DNA from: Rotaria socialis
Taxonomy: Eukaryota > Rotifera > Eurotatoria > Philodinida > Philodinidae
NCBI GenBank assembly: GCA_905331475.1
Contig: CAJNYU010003038.1
Span: 318,720 to 382,719, forward strand
Direction of reading: 5' to 3'
DNA: 64,000 nt
Positions within the stretch are counted from its first letter, which is position 1. Each line of letters opens with the position of its first letter. Below are positions 1 to 9,015 of this stretch, in pieces. Both the position numbers and the translations under genes were made by a program. Below the pieces are notes generated by a model, which was not told where the DNA came from, searched no databases, and saw only the letters and a program-made list of their open reading frames with translations.

Positions 1-642
1 ATAAAGTAAAAATAGCAAAGTAAATCATCATCATTATAAATTTATATCTAAAAATGCAAAAGAAAATTCAAACATTGAGAAGCAGATTGATTAACTTGGT
101 TTTATATCAAATATTACTAAATTTTCAATCAAAGAAAACGTGTCACATTATGGATTTAGTGTCACAAAAAAATGTTAACTTAACAAGGTAACGCGACGTT
201 TGCGTCGCCAACCCTCTACTGAAAGGATTTAGTCATGTGCAGCGTAGCTATCCTAGACTATCTAGCTGAGAGACTTCACATTTTATAGCTTCTAGCTTCG
301 AAACGATTTTTCATGGAAAACACGATTGATAACCGAGCATAAATAGAAAACTTNATTCTTGAGTGCACGTTCACACATAGATAAATCTGAGGTTTACATC
401 TTTTGAATCAAACCCACTCGCAATCGGGAAAAACTAAACTTATTAAGATAATCACGACATATAAATTTCAAATATTTCACATGAGCTGAGCAATTATTTC
501 ACGACCTGTCGTCGGAAGAAATTCAGAATATGTCCTATTTTCGAAAGTTGTTTCAACAGTTCTGATCGAGACAACGTGTAACTGTTCTATAAGTCTGAAA
601 GGCAAGTAGTCCGATAATAACAACAGTTTTTCAACTAGTGGG

Positions 643-695
643 AGCGGCTAGTCATTCGTCGGTGCCGCAGAGGAGCGCCACTCACAACTAGCCAC
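643..695. repeat. GC-rich hairpin repeat, copy 1
   Basis: This segment begins AGCGGCTAGTCATTCGTC and ends with an imperfect complement of its start (CTAGCC). An inner GGTGC/GCGCC pairing lies between the arms. It is much more GC-rich than its surroundings and is one of three copies in the window (also 1063-1116 and 61633-61686). The function is unknown. Confidence 0.55.
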
Positions 696-1062
696 CCCCA
701 CTTGCTTTGTCTCATATATGCGTTGAATGTGATCCTTTTAAACACTGCATTATTGATTGAAAAGGTTTACCTCATTCTATAATTATTAGATAAAAACGAA
801 GAGAATTTAAAAAAAAACGAAAACAACAGTTGTGGGATTAATTCAATTCAGTTACATCTACAGATGCGATGAATTCATCACAATTTAGAGAAGAATGAGA
901 CATGATTCCCTAGTACTTATCAGTTTGCGTCCGTTCGTAGATGCGCTAATCTAGAATTCTAGGAGTTAAGTTTGAATAAATTCTTCGTGATGCAATAAAA
1001 GTTGACATATCAAGAATAAACTGAAGATTTTGAGAAAAGCGTTCAAACTCTCAGTGCAGGTA

Positions 1063-1116
1063 AGCGGCTAGTCGTTCGTCGGCGCCCCTATGGAGCGTCA
1101 CTCACGGCTAGCCGCT
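1063..1116. repeat. GC-rich hairpin repeat, copy 2
   Basis: The outer arms are perfectly complementary over 9 bp (AGCGGCTAG against CTAGCCGCT). The middle can form an inner GGCGC/GCGTC stem. It shares AGCGGCTAGTCGTTCGT with the copy at 61633 and nearly so with the copy at 643. This is the best-preserved outer stem of the three copies. Confidence 0.6.
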
Positions 1117-1310
1117 CCCAAATTGATAATCAATTCAACCGCACGATGCCTATAGCCTATTCGTAACAATATCTCACATAACCATACCATACATCTAACA
1201 CTATAAACATCATCGAATGGTATCCTCAAAAAGTTTCCCTACAAAGCATTCCTATCAAGAAAATGTGACGATCTAAACAGCTCCTAATCCATTACAAACT
1301 TGCTTGAAGT

Positions 1311-1494
1311 ACAAAATCTCAAAAATCTGACAATGCCATCGTGTTCCCCGACCCCAGTTACCTTCTGTCAACCCTTATAAAAAAATTTTTTTTTCCTAAA
1401 AAAGTCTCTCTCTCTCCTAAAAAAAAGCAAAAAGCAAAATCTCAAAATCTGACAACGCCATCGTGTTCCCCGACCGCGATTACCTTCGCTCAAA
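1311..1494 (+). repeat. Duplicated ~60-bp unit
   Basis: A unit containing CCATCGTGTTCCCCGACC occurs at about 1311-1372 and again at about 1434-1494, each copy preceded by CAAAATCTC and followed by a TTACCTTC-like end. The two copies are separated by a T-rich and CT-rich low-complexity spacer. No protein is supported here. Confidence 0.6.
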
Positions 1495-1606
1495 CCTATG
1501 CCTACAGATATTGTTTGAGGTTACTTTAGTTTATGGATCTGCTTTCCTATTGGACGAACGAACGCATTTAACTCACTTTTCGTAAGACCCTCCTTTCAGT
1601 AGAGGG

Positions 1607-1939
1607 AATATGAAAATAGATATGGCAATTCTTTCTTTTCATAGTATCCTATTTTTGGAATTTGATTATAAAAGGATGCATTCTTGTTGTTCATTACAAA
1701 TTAATCACTCGAAATTATTCTATACAATATGCACCTTTCTCGTCTAGATTAACAACCTGAAATGTTTTGGCGAAAGTCTACAATAGTATCAACTATGATA
1801 GAGAAAAACACTTTTAAGATATGAGAAAATATTGCAAAATAGTTTAATCGGTTTAGTTATAATGTGTCATGTTGTAAATATATCCGACTATAATTAGCGG
1901 TGAATTGAAGGTCTTTATCACATGGGGTATCTATGTACT
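1607..1939. other. Unassigned AT-rich intergenic DNA
   Basis: No ORF with protein-like composition, RNA gene or clear repeat was seen in this stretch. Confidence 0.5.
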
Positions 1940-2347
1940 AATAAGAATTGAAGGTATGTGAGTCCCAGGGCGTTCAATCCCAGTATAGGAACCGATCGAA
2001 ACCTATCCGATCCAACAAGAAAACCAACGAAATCCTATCGGATTTCAAAAGTATTTAGCGCAATTCCTATCGGATTCCGGGTTCAGGAATTGATGTTGGA
2101 TCATCAGGGTCGGATTGCAATAAATTCCTGGATACAGAATCCTAATCTGGGAAAGTTTCTAAATCCGACAATCCAATTACCGAGAAATTCCAACTGTATC
2201 CAAACCGCGGATGGACCCAAATTCCCATTGGGAAAATCCCCATGAAATCCACATCGGATACCAAACTATTCATACTTTGGAATAAAAGATGTGCGATGGC
2301 GTGTGTTTATCACACGAAAAGAACGAACACAAAAGAAAAGAAAATGA

Positions 2348-2426
2348 ATTTCGACTGGGAATCGAACCCAGGTAGTATCCACTCTGGTAACTAGCCAGAA
2401 GCTTTAACCAACTAAGCTATCGAGAC
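2348..2426 (-). tRNA. tRNA-Thr(AGU)-like sequence inside a mobile element
   Basis: The minus strand has an intact pol III A box (TAGCTTAGTTGG) and B box (GGTTCGATTCC). It forms a 4-bp D stem (GCTT/AAGC), a perfect 5-bp anticodon stem (TCTGG/CCAGA) with a seven-base loop placing AGT at the anticodon, and a perfect 5-bp T stem (CTGGG/CCCAG). The acceptor stem has one mismatch (C3 against A70). The variable region is about 11 nt, too long for a normal threonine tRNA and short for class II, and position 37 is T, not a purine. Its place between inverted repeats suggests a captured or tRNA-derived sequence more than a working tRNA gene. Confidence 0.45.
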
Positions 2427-2516
2427 TCAGTCTACATTCATCTTCAATTCGATGTGAACATACATTTAATCTTTCCAGTGACAAACACACGCCGTCGCGC
2501 ATCTTTTACTCCAGAG

Positions 2517-3192
2517 TAGGGGTGGGCCATTAACATTAATTTTATATTAATGTTAATGTTTCTCATTAACCATTAAGATTAATGGTTAATGTTTTCTAAG
2601 AAAAACTTAATTCATTAATATTAATGATTAATGAAAAACATTAACATTAATTTTAAAATTAATGTTTTCATTAATCATTAATATTAATGTTAATGTTTTC
2701 ATTAAAATCAATGACTTAAAATTAATGGTTAATGTTTTCATGAAAGCATTACAACTTCCCATATTAAGTAATTAACACTTTCGGAGAAAACATTAGCTAT
2801 TAAGATCAGGTAATTGATTAATAATTGTAGATAATGTTTCCTTAGAAAAGCCTAATTCAGTAATATGGAAAAATTAATGTTTTCATGAAAACATTAACAT
2901 TAATATTAATGATTAATGAAAATATAATCCCTAATATTAACGAAAACATTACTATTCATACTAATGGTGAATGTTTCCTTTAACCGTTAATATCATTCAA
3001 GAACATTGACATTAATATTAATGATTAATGAAAACATTAATTTTAAAATTAATGTTAATGTTTTTCATTAATCATTAATATTAATGAATTAAGTTTTTCT
3101 TAGAAAACATTAACCATTAAGATTAATGGCTAATGGAAGTCATTAATTAATGTCATTAATTAAGTTCCGTTAAAAAAAATGGTCCAACCCTA
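2517..3192. mobile_element. hAT-like non-autonomous element filled with ATTAATG motif
   Basis: The element starts TAGGGGTGGGCCATTAAC and ends GGTCCAACCCTA, giving inverted ends of about 12 bp. It is flanked by an exact 8-bp duplication, CTCCAGAG, at 2509-2516 and 3193-3200. Eight-bp duplications and TAGGG-type ends are hallmarks of the hAT superfamily. Almost the entire interior consists of variants of CATTAATATTAATG and TTAATGTTTTCATTAA in both orientations, so it could form many alternative hairpins. It carries no coding capacity and must be moved in trans. It is inserted into the right arm of the 2269-3259 element. Confidence 0.8.
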
Positions 3193-3537
3193 CTCCAGAG
3201 TATGAATAAAATTAAGTCCTGTCATATATACATTTGCATATATATATATATATATATGGTACCAAACTACTTTCCTAAGGAACTCCGACAGTATCCGCAA
3301 CTAGGATTCATCCATATTCCGATCGGTGATAGTTCCGATAAAAAACTCATAGGAAACTGTGGGACCTTGCCGAGATCCCACCGTATCCTTTAAAAATCCA
3401 ACAATAGGATCACAATACAGATCCAACCAACAAAAACCGTCGGATTTCTCCAAGGTCCTATCGAATCCAACAAAAATCTTCCAATATCCGACATTCGAAT
3501 CTACTCATACGATGGTTATGATTATTTGCACATTTGG

Positions 3538-3610
3538 AGTTCACAATGGGTGTGGGCGTGTGAGGGTGTGGGTGTGTGAGGGTGTGGGTGTGTGTGTGTG
3601 TGTGTGGGTT
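3538..3610 (+). repeat. TGTGGG/TG tract, telomere-like
   Basis: This is a G/T-only tract made of GGGTGTGGGTGTGTGAGGG-like units followed by (TG)n. TGTGGG is, as I recall, the bdelloid telomeric hexamer. The tract is degenerate and short, so it could be an interstitial telomeric scar or simply a GT minisatellite. Confidence 0.5.
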
Positions 3611-4239
3611 GTATAGCATAAATAGGAAAAAAAAGAATAATAAAGAAAAGATTAAGATTCAGATTAGGAATCGAAAATAGGAAATTTGTTGTTGATTGGT
3701 TGAATAGAAATATAAATTTCTATTTTGTGAAATGATTGAAGTTACAGCGGGGCCTCTGTAACACTTTCTATCTCAGTTTTTTCAATATCTTCATATTAAA
3801 CACAAAAATGCATGTTCATCTTTCCTCATTTTCGCTGTCATTATTATCTACACTGCTATATTGTAAAAATCAAACACATGGCTAATGTAAAAATATCGAT
3901 GATCGCATAAGACTACTTACCAGCCGATGTAAAAACGCTTATTTTTTTAATGGGAGTTTACAAGATGTATTACTTTTTATATATAATCGTTACATATTGT
4001 TTCTTTTTTTCTAACATAAAATATTTACCTGAGTCAATGAAGTGTGACTCTAATTTCACTGCTTCTTAATTTCGCATATCAAAACATTGCTGCATGTACA
4101 CCGCCAAGTCGCCAAATAAATGATTCATATTTTGCTTTCAATTGTGACCAGTGCAAAAAAACGATAGGCATCCTACTATTTCTTTTCATCAAGTTAGCGC
4201 GTGGGTGACTGTATAAAATAACATTAACCAGACACAGAT
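3611..4239. other. Unassigned intergenic DNA
   Basis: This stretch is AT-rich with short homopolymers. No gene, RNA or repeat could be supported on either strand. Confidence 0.5.
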
Positions 4240-5223
4240 CCTCATACCGACACCCTAAGAAACCATTTTTGACGCAAAAGTAAAATAATCAACCGCTGTG
4301 CGTAGAGTAATAAACTTTTCCGATCCAACAGTAGAACAATCGATCTCTCTACGTAGAATGATAAATCCTTTCGATAAAAGAGCGGAAATATCAACTCCTG
4401 CACGATGAACACTGAACTTCTTTCAACAAAACAGAAGTAGAATCAACTATCAATCGAAGATAAAACTATCCCTTGAGATGCTAAGATAGATAAGCCGATA
4501 CACTGAAAAAAACGGTATTTTACCGAACCTAAAAAGGTTTCGAATTTTGAAACGAATTCTAAACCTTTTTACGATACTGTACCGAACTTTAAAGGTTTCG
4601 TGTGACTTTACGAAACCTTCAAAGTTCGATACAGTATCGTGAAAAGGTTTAGAATTCGTTTCAAAATTCGAAGCCTTTTTAGGTTCGGTAAGGTACCTTT
4701 TTTTCAGTGTATTTGCCAGTAGAATAAAAGAACCTGTCAATGAAGAGGCATAGAATCGAGCATTCACGTACAGGACTAAACCCTTTTTATTAAGATGTAA
4801 ATAAATCAACTGTTGAACGTGGAATACTAAACCCTTAGCAGGAAATGGTAGCAGAATCTATCCTTAGGCGTAGAATAATGAACTGTTTCTGAGAAGGGTA
4901 GCTTACTCTACGCAGAAAGGCAGAGTGATGCACCCTTTTAACGAAAAAGTAAAATAGTAAACCCGATAACGAAGAATAAAATACCCCTACCTTGAAACTG
5001 AACAACTATCTACTATCATCCGTTGGCGTATATACTTACTCTTATCTTAAAATCGTAGAATAATTAATCCTTATGTGCCCATCGTATACCCCTTGAGTTT
5101 TCATAAATCCTTCGACTAATAAACGCTAAAAGGGTTCATCACATCGTAATAAACCCTTCAGGGGTTTAATGGAGACTTTTTTAAGTGCAGGGGTAAATCA
5201 TTACCCGGATTTTTTATCAGTGT
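4240..5223. repeat. Degenerate TAGAATAATAAACCCTTT array
   Basis: Units resembling GTAGAATAATAAACCCTTT recur about every 25-40 bp, diverged, across both flanks of the palindromic element at 4501-4709. The right edge ends near TTTTTTATCAGTGTA at 5211-5225, resembling the CAGTG-TA termini of other elements here. The same AAACCCTTT theme fills the element at 8305-9015, so the two are probably related families. No left terminus was defined. Confidence 0.45.
4501..4709. mobile_element. 209-bp snap-back palindromic MITE with TA duplication
   Basis: The ends are CACTGAAAAAAACGG and the complementary ...TTTTTTTCAGTG, flanked by TA on both sides (4499-4500 and 4710-4711). The two halves are near-perfect reverse complements over roughly 95 bp each, with only about ten unpaired central bases (TGTGACTTTA). 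TA duplication and CACTG ends suggest mobilisation by a Tc1/mariner-type transposase. The open frame that runs through it on the minus strand is a by-product of the palindrome. Confidence 0.8.
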
Positions 5224-5800
5224 ACAAATGGTGCTTAAGCATTAAGCACAGTTTGAAAAAGTATTAAGGTTTTAAAGATGTACACTTTAAAACTGTAACT
5301 TTAATTAAAGTGGACAAAATTTTTATACCTTAATAGAATAGTACATCATAATCGCCGATCTACTCAAAAAGGAGCGATGGCACATAACTTTAAACACTTT
5401 AACTTTAACTTTAATTTTTACACAGTGAAAGTGGACGATATTAAAGAAAGCGACAATAAAAACACAAACAAATTTGTCAACTAAAATGATAGCATCACCG
5501 GTATTTTGGCAAAAAAGCGAATGCACACTTCTCCGAATTTTTATTGCTGATTTCTTTGATTTAATCAACTTAAACTGCTTCAAGAGCAAAGTTGAAGTAA
5601 AACTGTTCTGAAGCTGTGAGCTATAGCTCGTAATAAGTAGATAGAAAATGATGATACACTATTCTGTTAAGAAATAAAAATTTAATCCGCTTTAATTAAA
5701 GATAAATTTTTACAGTGACCTAATTTAACATTAACATTTAAACTTAGAAATACTACTAAAACTTTAATTTCTAGAACAAAGTTAAAGTCTCCGCCCTATG
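5224..5800. repeat. ACTTTAATTAAAGT-type motif array
   Basis: Words such as ACTTTAATTAAAGT, TTTAACTTTAACTTTAA and ATTAAAGTGGAC recur in both orientations, with internal ACAGTG words. It resembles the other motif-filled blocks but I could not define termini. The minus-strand open frame at 5323-5589 lies within it and is not called. Confidence 0.35.
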
Positions 5801-5931
5801 CTGCACACAATCAATAACACCATCTTCCATCACAATCCTTTCCTCACCTTCCGATAAGCGAAACCACTCTCACTAACATACATTACTCAAAACGCAAATC
5901 TAGCAACACTAATCTTCCAAAACTACCTCCT

Positions 5932-6415
5932 TCATCTGCTTCCCGGTGTACCAAACCTCATTAAAGCAATTTTGATTCTCACCAATTCCATGAACAACCC
6001 AGAACCTGCTACACAAAACAACGCAATGCGATGAAATCATTCATGATTGTTACAATTCACCGAATACACAATACACAAAACACAACGCACCGAGTAGTTT
6101 TCCGTGTTGACTTTCATAGACAACCAGTTCTATCGTAGAAAAGAGCAAAGCGTACTTGCAACACTTCTCATTCCAATGCACATCAATACTGCCATAAAAC
6201 ACCAATAAAACATAACACCCTATATCAGTCATTCTGAACAAGAAACGCCAATTGTCACTTGCCAAAAAATGGCTAAATGAATCCAACAGCAAACCGATCA
6301 AACTTAACCAAAGAACTTCTCTCACCCACTTAGATCCATGTTGATTTTACATAAATACTTTACCGAATAACAAATAAGTATACCGTACGCCAATTACTGA
6401 TTCCACATCCGCCAT
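5932..6415 (-). CDS. Possible small multi-membrane-segment protein (weak model)
   Basis: The product is not recognised. A three-exon model is phase-consistent. Exon 1 runs 6415 down to 6364 (begins MADVESVIGVRY). An intron of about 45 bp (gtaaag...gag) leads to a middle exon running down to about 6059. A second intron of about 50 bp (gtgaat...tgtgtag) leads to a last exon ending in TGA at 5932-5934. The product would be about 130 residues with three or four hydrophobic stretches, among them IGCYVLLVFYGSI and LLGALCFVYCVF. The minus strand here is G/T-rich, unlike its neighbours, and G-ending codons are common. With no homologue recalled, this may be a decayed or foreign fragment or a chance ORF. 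Confidence 0.25.
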
Positions 6416-6909
6416 TGCGCCCACTATTTTCAAAAACAACTAAACCAAATATCATCACCAAACAGCACACACTAAATACCTAAACAACAAGCATTCAGAG
6501 TCCTTATAATTTTCCGACGACACTACCAATGACGCTAAAAACAAATAACCTAAACTACCAATCCCTCACCCTAAGAGACTGAAGTCCATGAATATCTGCA
6601 TTTCATCACTCTCCTGATAATCATTATGGTACACTCTGTTATTTTTCCTCAGAGGGAATGATGACAACGACCATGATCATTATGATCATGATGAAAATCC
6701 AAGTGCTAGACTTTGAGTTATTAGGGCTACAACAATGATATTCCGTCGCAGATAGCGTGCCAGTCTTTAAACAAGATAATAAAAGGAAAATAAAAGTTAA
6801 TTATTGATTTTAGTAACAGCTTTCTTTGTGAAATGTTCTCGTGTATTGAAGGAAAGAAATACTTTGTGCAAAGAATCAGACGCATCGATAACTCATCGAT
6901 GTGTGTCGA
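6416..6909. other. Unassigned intergenic DNA
   Basis: The C/A-rich composition of the preceding stretch continues to about 6560, then the sequence becomes ordinary AT-rich DNA. A small ATGATCATTATGATCATGAT palindrome lies near 6672-6692. Nothing else is supportable. Confidence 0.45.
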
Positions 6910-7450
6910 TCTTCTAAATGCCAATTTGGAATCCGTTTATTGGAATTTGTGTAAATGAAAATAGTAGAACACTATCGAATATTCATCGGATTATATAGAT
7001 ACCAAATTAGAATATAATTAGCGGAGTCTTCATGGGTTCCGGCAGTTGAGTATTATCGGATGTTCACAAGAATTCAATTGACTGTTTTGTTATAGATTCG
7101 AGGACCCGGAATCCCATAGGATTGTCCAGGCTTAGAAAATACTCTCAAATTCAAGTCGAGTTTGTTATGAGATTCATCAATGTGTTTAAGTAGGAATCCA
7201 ATTTTGGGATCTACATTGGTTCCGATATTAGAATATTATCGGAAATTCAGTGGATCCAATAAATACCCAATGAAAATCCAATAAACGAAATCTTTATCGG
7301 TTCCGACAGTTGGATATCCTCGGAAGTTTCACGGAATCCGACTTACGGATCCGACATCGATTCCTCGACCCGAAATCCAATAGAATTGTATCGGATGGTA
7401 GGATATTATCAAGTTCCTATAGGATTCGTTGTCGGATTAGTCGACCTGGG
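6910..7450. repeat. ATCCGAT/ATCGGAT motif array, copy 2
   Basis: Dense TATCGGAT, TTCCGAT and GGATCCGAC words occur in both orientations, as in the block at 1940-3520. It includes GATACCAAATTAG near 6980, which parallels the TACCAAACTA target of the insertion in copy 1 and so represents the unoccupied site. Overlapping plus-strand open frames are attributed to the repeat. Confidence 0.5.
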
Positions 7451-7970
7451 ATGTTTCGATGCGCGATATGGAGTGTCGATTGTGATCTTCTCATCATGGT
7501 ATGTATTGAAAACGTCGAAAATTGTGAGATCTCGTTATAAAACAATATTGATTTTGTTTTCTATTTTTCATTAGAATTTCGTTGATTAGCTAATAATTTT
7601 CTTCAATAAGTAATTTTGTGAGCGAACATTCTAGAATGTAGCACAGATAGGAACTACAAAAGAACGAAGAACACAATCACAGCATTTTTGTATGGCCTTC
7701 TATATATTTCTCTTGCTTTTGGATATTACAGTACACATTTTTGCAGTTTCATCACTTAATTCTATCTACTGTATAATGCCCGCTAATACAAGCTCTATAT
7801 TTTTTCTTGATTTCAACAGAGGTTATTGACAATTAATTGAGAATGTTCTTTTTTTTACATATTCAATAAACAGACATCTTCGAAGATATATTGGATCTGT
7901 AAAACTAATAGTTACAAAACCAAGTTTCATACTGATTCAAATAATAACTTTTTAACTTGAACCGGAAGAT
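7451..7970. other. Unassigned intergenic DNA
   Basis: This is AT-rich sequence with no supportable gene. TTTTTAACTTGAACCGGAAG at about 7949-7968 is nearly repeated near 47098, differing mainly by one inserted G. Confidence 0.45.
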
Positions 7971-8180
7971 CTTGAAGGGTGTGGCTGTGGGTCTGGTTAT
8001 TTTCAATTCTAACTCACACCCACCCACCCACCCTCAAGTGCTGTGACAGCTGTTAGATTTTTTCTCTGAAAGCATTCGTTCCAACAGCAAGAGGATTTAA
8101 TTAACCGGGTGTGGTGTATGGGTGTGTAGGTGGAGGAGGTTAAACTCTTGATCCATCCCACACCCACCCCCTCAAGATAC
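7971..8180. repeat. Paired GGGTGTGG / CCACACCC tracts
   Basis: Two units lie here. Each begins with a G-rich tract (GGGTGTGGCTGTGGGT at 7978-7993 and GGGTGTGGTGTATGGGTGTG near 8109) and ends with a C-rich tract finishing CCCTCAAG. Outer words CTTGAAGGGTG and CACCCCCTCAAG are complementary. The tracts resemble TGTGGG telomere-like units arranged head-to-head, or the G-rich ends of a small inverted-repeat element. Confidence 0.4.
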
Positions 8181-8304
8181 ATTTTCAACAAATGGACAGT
8201 TTTCATGGAAAACTTACTCGCCGTCGTCAACGTTGTAAAAAAGCAAAGTAAACAACGGGTGTCTCCAGAAGTGATACTCAATGTGAATGATTATTCATTG
8301 ACTA

Positions 8305-9015
8305 CACTGTAAATAAAAAGCGTATATTAATATACCCTTAAAAGATTTATGATACGTTGCACTTTCATAAACCCTTTAAAGGGTATATTACTTTTGTTCC
8401 ATACCCCAAAAGGGTTTATTACAATTTCCAATCAGACAAGCGCCTTAAAAAACTCGTTAACAATCTTTCAGAAAAAAGAATCCAAAAACAAATGAGTACA
8501 CTACATGATTCATTTTCGTTTGTGTTTACAATGCGCATCACAACGTATTTTTTGTAATTTATCTACCAGATTAAAATTAAGATTGTAGAACTTACTGCGT
8601 TGTCCTAGGTTCGATTATGAGATGTATTGGTTGATAGTCCCAAGATGTTATCCATTCGGTCAGTCGTATGATATCAATATGAAGTAAGAAATGCTACTTA
8701 AATCAAACGAAACTTTATAGGAAACTGAAGATGATATAAAGTTAAGCGGAACAACTGTTATTACATTTTTAATTGTCATAAAATGATAGACAAAAATATT
8801 TTGCATTTAAAAAATTATTTCTTTGTATATAANATACCCTTCTCCCTAAGTCTCAGATTAATAAACCATTTTTTTCTTGTATCATCTTTTTCTCATATAC
8901 CCTTCGTTTCATAAACCCTTAAAGGATTTATGGCGTTGTCATAAACCCTTCAAGGATTTAGTATGATTTGTCGAAAGGGCAAGGGTTTATTATTCTACTC
9001 TTTTTATTTACAGTG
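8305..9015. mobile_element. TA-flanked element with 16-bp perfect TIRs, AAACCCTTT filled
   Basis: The left end CACTGTAAATAAAAAG (8305-8320) is exactly complementary to the right end CTTTTTATTTACAGTG (9000-9015), with TA on both sides (8303-8304, 9016-9017). Much of the interior is made of ATAAACCCTTTAAGGGTTTAT-like self-complementary words, most clearly near both ends. One base is undetermined at 8833. No coding capacity is present. Termini and TA duplication match the 4501-4709 palindrome, so both probably used a Tc1/mariner-type transposase. Confidence 0.75.

Larger units (their letters stand above)
212..1606. repeat. Repeat unit bounded by an exact 16-bp inverted pair
   Basis: CCCTCTACTGAAAGGA at 212-227 recurs as its exact reverse complement at 1591-1606, enclosing about 1.4 kb without a convincing gene. 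A one-base variant of the same 16-mer occurs at 60756-60771 in direct orientation, and the sequence just before it (TAACGCGAC...AACCCTCT) also matches 189-216, so this is a dispersed repeat. The enclosed DNA contains two copies of a GC-rich hairpin motif. One base is undetermined at 354. I infer a non-autonomous mobile element, but no target duplication was identified. Confidence 0.4.
2269..3259. mobile_element. Nested TIR element with tRNA-like core
   Basis: The left end starts TTCATACTTTGGAATAAAAG. After removing the later insertion at 2517-3192, the right side (about 2474-2516 joined to 3201-3206) is the reverse complement of the left over some 43 bp with a few transitions. The 10-mer TACCAAACTA sits exactly before the left end (2259-2268) and again at 3260-3269, after a (TA)n tract. 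This suggests a target duplication for the whole 2269-3259 block. The alternative reading is a TA-flanked element ending at 3206. The core holds a tRNA-like sequence on the minus strand. Confidence 0.55.
1940..3520. repeat. ATCCGAT/ATCGGAT motif array, copy 1, interrupted
   Basis: Both flanks of the inserted element at 2269-3259 (about 1940-2268 and 3260-3520) are packed with degenerate ATCCGAT, TCGGATT and TCCGACA words in both orientations. A similar array lies at 6910-7450. The words are self-complementary, so the array can fold. Open frames here are a by-product of the repeat and are not called as genes. Confidence 0.5.

Noticed and set aside
1958..2245. Open frame of 95 codons on the plus strand
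   Set aside because: It is produced by the ATCCGAT repeat words (repeated NPT/DP/SYR) and has no start context, splice partners or family resemblance.
4450..4809. Minus-strand open frame of 119 codons
   Set aside because: It runs through the palindromic element at 4501-4709; its internal symmetry (FETNSKPF... then ...FKIRNLF) comes from the inverted arms.
5323..5589. Minus-strand open frame of 88 codons
   Set aside because: It lies inside the ACTTTAA motif array and its VKVKVKVF stretch is the repeat read as protein.
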